A stretch of DNA of 64,000 bases, from positions 235,079 to 299,078 of the forward strand of contig JAFQYG010000002.1 in the NCBI GenBank assembly GCA_017406565.1. Reading direction: 5' to 3'. Made by a program: the position numbers and the translations under genes. The notes beneath the pieces were generated by a model that made no database searches, was not told the origin of the DNA, and worked only from the letters and a program-made list of their open reading frames with translations. This document shows positions 60,801 to 64,000 of the stretch, in pieces (position 1 is the first letter of the stretch; each line of letters begins with the position of its first letter). Source of the stretch: Candidatus Saccharimonadota bacterium. Its GTDB lineage: Bacteria; Patescibacteriota; Saccharimonadia; Saccharimonadales; Saccharimonadaceae.

Positions 60801-62489
60801 ATGCGAGGTAAAAACCCGATTAAAAAGCGGGGTGGGCAAAGTTTGAAATTAAGAATTTATTATTTAGGTATGGCTTTATTATTAATAATCGGGGCAAATG
60901 TACCAAGATTTGTGACTGCTTCGAGCTGTCCGAGTCTACGAATTGTGTTTGCAAGAGGTTCGGGCGGTGAAAGGTGGCATGATGCAAACTATCTTAGTTT
61001 TAAAGCAGCGATTGAGACAAAGCTAGCAACGTTAAACTTAACTTATGAGTTTATAGATTTGGATTACCCGGCCGTGGGGGTAGGAATAAATCGACTCGGA
61101 ACAACGGTAGGCGCTTTAGTGGGGGCAGGGAATGCTTATGAATTTGGAAATAGCGTAAAAGCTGGCATCAGAAATCTAAATAAACTAGTGAATTCCGACG
61201 CCTGCCCTAACACGAAATATGTAATAGGTGGTTATTCACAGGGTGCGATGGTAATATCAAAAGCTTTACCAAACCTAAATCCGTCTAAGATAATCTATGC
61301 CGCAACTTTTGGCGATCCTTGGATTTATTTACCAGAAGGAGCGGGAATAATGCCAGCTGCATGTAAAGGCAAAAAGCTATCTGATTATCGTAAATATGTA
61401 CCAGATTGTCATGCCTATAAAGGATTATTGGGAGCTAATGTACCTTACCGTACTGAAGCTTTAGCTGGTAAGGTCGGCACCTGGTGTAATAAGCGTGATA
61501 TATTCTGTAGTTCGCATGTCAACGTAAGTGATCATTTAGGCTATATTACTGATGATTTATATAATGATGCTTCAAAACTGATTTTTGATAAAATTACACG
61601 GACGTTTGGTTTGTCAAATCAAATCTCATCACCGCACGATACAGCTATACTGATTGATGTGAGTGGTTCGACAAGATTGTTTGACCAATACCAAGGTTCG
61701 CTTTTTGCTATTGTTGATGAAACTTTTATTGTAGGTGGAAGAGTGGCGTTTTATAGTTATCGTGGGAATTTTGATGGCGGATTATTGAAACATTGTGATT
61801 TTAATAGCTGTACGCCTGCCAGTGTTAAAATAGCGTTTGATCAGATTCGCGAATTATACGGAGGGAATTGCGACAATACACTACTTGATGCATCCTTTCG
61901 AACGATGTCGGAATTAGATTGGAAACAAGGTTCAACCAAATCTTTGGTGGTATTGACCGAGGGTAATTTCCTATCACCGGATAGGGCTGGAATGTCACTT
62001 GACCGAGTTGTAAAATTAAGTAAACGAATTGATCCAGTGAATTTTTATATAATAACTAAATCTGAATTAACCGAAGAATATACGGAATTGGCCACTCAGA
62101 CCAATGGAATGGTCGTAGGTGATACGGAAAGTGTCAGCAAGCTAGCGGAATATATTGCAGCACGATACGATGCTTTGCCGCAAGTGGAAGAATCAGAAGT
62201 TTCTGTGGCTTTACCCAAATTGACAGTGGAAGATATTAGTGTTGATGGTGATACCGTGAATATCAAGTTTAAACATACTGAGGCTAAAGTTTTGGTGGTG
62301 CTGAATGATGGAATAATTGGACTAGTGGATGACAATGAAATAACAATTAATGAAATAGATTTTAATATTTCTAATCAATTAAAATTAATACCCATAAATG
62401 ACGATGTGCGCGGAGAGGGAGTGACGGTTGATTTAAAAAATGATTCTGTTAATACTATTCCAAAAGCGCCTAATTCTGGACAGCTTTAA
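60801..62489 (+). CDS. Secreted cutinase-family esterase fused to a von Willebrand A-like domain
   Basis: 562 residues. Signal anchor about 17-41 (basic start K-K-R-G-G-Q-S-L-K-L-R). Cutinase domain about 42-270: F-A-R-G-S-G-G-E near 50-57, nucleophile G-Y-S146-Q-G at 144-148, cysteine-bracketed D233 and H245 (C229 to C236, then H-L-G-Y). A vWA-like domain about 279-455 has the MIDAS start D286-V-S-G-S290. A beta-rich tail ends P-K-A-P-N-S-G-Q-L. SD aaggag. Actinobacterial cutinases of this type cleave lipid or cutin esters; the MIDAS domain could bind a surface target. A host-lipid esterase is inferred. Confidence 0.85.
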   Translation: MRGKNPIKKRGGQSLKLRIYYLGMALLLIIGANVPRFVTASSCPSLRIVFARGSGGERWHDANYLSFKAAIETKLATLNLTYEFIDLDYPAVGVGINRLGTTVGALVGAGNAYEFGNSVKAGIRNLNKLVNSDACPNTKYVIGGYSQGAMVISKALPNLNPSKIIYAATFGDPWIYLPEGAGIMPAACKGKKLSDYRKYVPDCHAYKGLLGANVPYRTEALAGKVGTWCNKRDIFCSSHVNVSDHLGYITDDLYNDASKLIFDKITRTFGLSNQISSPHDTAILIDVSGSTRLFDQYQGSLFAIVDETFIVGGRVAFYSYRGNFDGGLLKHCDFNSCTPASVKIAFDQIRELYGGNCDNTLLDASFRTMSELDWKQGSTKSLVVLTEGNFLSPDRAGMSLDRVVKLSKRIDPVNFYIITKSELTEEYTELATQTNGMVVGDTESVSKLAEYIAARYDALPQVEESEVSVALPKLTVEDISVDGDTVNIKFKHTEAKVLVVLNDGIIGLVDDNEITINEIDFNISNQLKLIPINDDVRGEGVTVDLKNDSVNTIPKAPNSGQL

Positions 62490-62692
62490 GTAGAGCTGAG
62501 GTGATAGTGGTCAGCATAAGGGCATTTGTAGGGTTTAAGCTTAGTCTTAATGTTATGGTCGTAGGCAGCAACTTCAGCAGCAAGCTCGGCTTCTTCCAAT
62601 GTATCATAAATAATCTTATGGGTATCGCCCACCCAGCAACGCCTAGGCTCGTAAGCCTGAGTTGGGTTTAAGTGTTTATTACGATTAGCCAT
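62486..62692 (-). CDS. Small Cys/His protein, 68 aa
   Basis: Leaderless-type start: TATAAT ends 7 bases before ATG 62692. The protein has R-R-C-W-V-G near residue 18 and ends K-C-P-Y-A-D-H-Y-H-L-S-S-T, a C-x5-H-x-H-type tail resembling small zinc-ribbon or HNH-like remnants. Function unknown. The stop overlaps the cutinase gene end by 4 bases. Confidence 0.65.
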   Translation of the reverse strand: MANRNKHLNPTQAYEPRRCWVGDTHKIIYDTLEEAELAAEVAAYDHNIKTKLKPYKCPYADHYHLSST

Positions 62693-62700
62693 GTATTATA

Positions 62701-64000
62701 TTATACACCAGCAATACAGCGAACCTCTGCGCCAGTGTATTTGCTGAGGCTAATTCCTATACTTGGTTGTACGCTGCTACTGCTGATGCGTAAAAATTTA
62801 GCGGCTGTACTATTACTTGCAGAAGACGACCAATAATCTCCGGTTGAATTACGACTGCTAACTGATGTATTGTATAAATTACCGGAATAAATAAAGTTGT
62901 TGGGGTATGACCTTAGTTTTTTACTTGCAGCAAAACCAGTATCTGCACCACTAAGAGAGGCATTTAAGTTGTCAAATTCGCCTGAAGCACCGCCAATTGG
63001 TAAATGCCAACCAGCTGGGCAGATATCACCGGTAGTATAACCACTGTTTTTGTTGTAGGTACCGCGTCCTGCTGTAGCAGAATACCAGTTATAATAATTT
63101 CCGTAACTATATGCATCGCCACTAGCACTGTAGTTTGAAGCAGTATTAGTAGTGAAAAGAGTAGTATTGTTGGTATTCAACATGGATTGATCGTCGCAGG
63201 CTGATGAGTCAGTATTACACCAATTAGTCTGAGTGGGGTCAGTAGTAGGTGAAAGATGATTTGAGGTAGAACTATCAGTATTAGTCAATGGTAATGATGG
63301 GTTATGAGTGTTAGAGGATGAAAGAGTAGCAGAATCATCTAATCTTAAGTTTTCAATCATCCAACATTTGCCGTCAGCTAATTTAGCCACAGCATAGACA
63401 TTATTATCCCTGGAATCCTTAAGGGCAGTAACTTCGCCTTGAGACATAGAGCTACAGCCGGCCCAGTTTTGCATATCACCAGCGGATTTAACCCAGATAG
63501 CGTAAAGGGAGTAGCCGTTGGTGCTAATATCGCTTGGAGCAGTGATAGTTTGTTGTGGGCCATAACGTAGACCATTATATGTAGTTGAGTCTGCCCAGCC
63601 AGCGAAGCCATAGCCATCGTGTTTAAAGTTGGAAGCCCAGAGTGGTACGCCATTGGTTAATTGAGCACTAGTAGGAGTTTGCTGCCCCATCTCACCCTGT
63701 ACTGTGGTTAAGGAATTGGCATTATAGCAAATCTTACCAGCAGGACAAGAAACAGGCTGCAGAGTAGGATCTGGATTAGCTACAGCATAGAAGTTGATAG
63801 TGTTTTGATAAGTACCAGCAGCTTGGTTACTGGATGCTCTAGCTGCTATTTTGAATTGTAGAGTTCTATTGTCTGCTGGGTTAATAGTATTGATTAATTG
63901 TTTTCCGGTAGCTCCTTCATCATCATTGTCTAATGGAAGGCCTGAATAGTTAGACCAATTAGTGCCACTATCTTCTGAATAGCTATAGCCCCAAGTATTG
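62701..64000 (-). CDS. FISUMP-domain surface protein, N-terminus beyond window
   Basis: The frame is open to the right edge; an internal Met at 63690 is not the true start, because coding continues upstream with the N-domain end (N-Q-A-A-G-T-Y then K-I-C-Y-N). Visible: part of the N-domain of a third type (N-R-T-L-Q-F-K-I-A-A-R-A), InlB-like repeat (G-Y-G-F-A-G-W, S-L-Y-A-I-W) and the complete FISUMP domain (K-C-W-M-I-E-N-L-R-L, I-C-P-A-G-W-H-L-P, V-R-C-I-A-G-V). Fifth FISUMP protein in 64 kb. Confidence 0.88.
   Translation of the reverse strand, partial: NTWGYSYSEDSGTNWSNYSGLPLDNDDEGATGKQLINTINPADNRTLQFKIAARASSNQAAGTYQNTINFYAVANPDPTLQPVSCPAGKICYNANSLTTVQGEMGQQTPTSAQLTNGVPLWASNFKHDGYGFAGWADSTTYNGLRYGPQQTITAPSDISTNGYSLYAIWVKSAGDMQNWAGCSSMSQGEVTALKDSRDNNVYAVAKLADGKCWMIENLRLDDSATLSSSNTHNPSLPLTNTDSSTSNHLSPTTDPTQTNWCNTDSSACDDQSMLNTNNTTLFTTNTASNYSASGDAYSYGNYYNWYSATAGRGTYNKNSGYTTGDICPAGWHLPIGGASGEFDNLNASLSGADTGFAASKKLRSYPNNFIYSGNLYNTSVSSRNSTGDYWSSSASNSTAAKFLRISSSSVQPSIGISLSKYTGAEVRCIAGV

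Overview
This window looks like a chromosomal segment of a Candidatus Saccharibacteria (TM7) or closely related Patescibacteria genome. The evidence is A+T-rich DNA, short intergenic gaps, reduced but recognisable housekeeping genes, the standard bacterial code (TGA is used as a stop), and many first genes that start 5-10 bases after an extended -10 box (TGCTATAAT), which implies leaderless mRNAs. Several secreted proteins carry InlB-like, FISUMP and DUF285 repeat domains. The lineage is inferred from gene content, since no rRNA is present. No tRNA, CRISPR array or insertion sequence was recognised.

Layout. 1-10.2 kb is accessory: a type I restriction-modification locus with hsdM, one expressed hsdS, two silent hsdS cassettes, a tyrosine recombinase and a partial hsdR, followed by an Xre regulator, a DUF4417-type three-gene operon and two tiny genes. 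10.2-13.6 kb holds a 927-residue surface protein with 16 DUF285-type repeats. 13.9-15.4 kb is a two-gene radical SAM/SPASM plus Cys-rich 38-residue peptide locus, the best candidate for an undescribed system. 15.4-20 kb has an acyltransferase-like protein, a FISUMP surface protein and an alpha-glucan phosphorylase. 20-25 kb is the secE-nusG-rplK-rplA-rplJ-rplL block, interrupted by two unknown genes and carrying recognisable L1 and L10 mRNA leaders.

25-31 kb has surface proteins, a cysteine desulfurase-like enzyme and a membrane thioredoxin-fold protein. 31.4-36.5 kb is a dnaX-dnaB-GT-C-ybaB-recR operon in which both DnaX and RecR lack their usual zinc-binding cysteines. 36.5-40 kb is lipid metabolism (acyl-CoA synthetase-like, CdsA, PgsA, YqeG-type phosphatase). 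40-50.5 kb has NrnA, a hydrolase, CysS, an adenylate kinase-like protein, a stomatin, Tgt, an orphan CdiA_C-like nuclease, FISUMP proteins and QueH. 50.5-58.2 kb is an envelope cluster: AI-2E-type permease, flippase-like protein, a fused serine plus zinc DD-carboxypeptidase, and a heterodimeric ABC exporter. 58.2-60.7 kb is deoxynucleotide salvage and repair (tmk, tdk, ung, comEB). 60.8-64 kb has a secreted cutinase-vWA fusion and the start of another FISUMP protein cut by the window edge.

Taken together, the window fits a host-dependent epibiont: nucleotide and lipid scavenging, a paralogous family of secreted adhesin-like proteins, a secreted esterase, and a restriction system able to rearrange its specificity. 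The ecological reading is inference.
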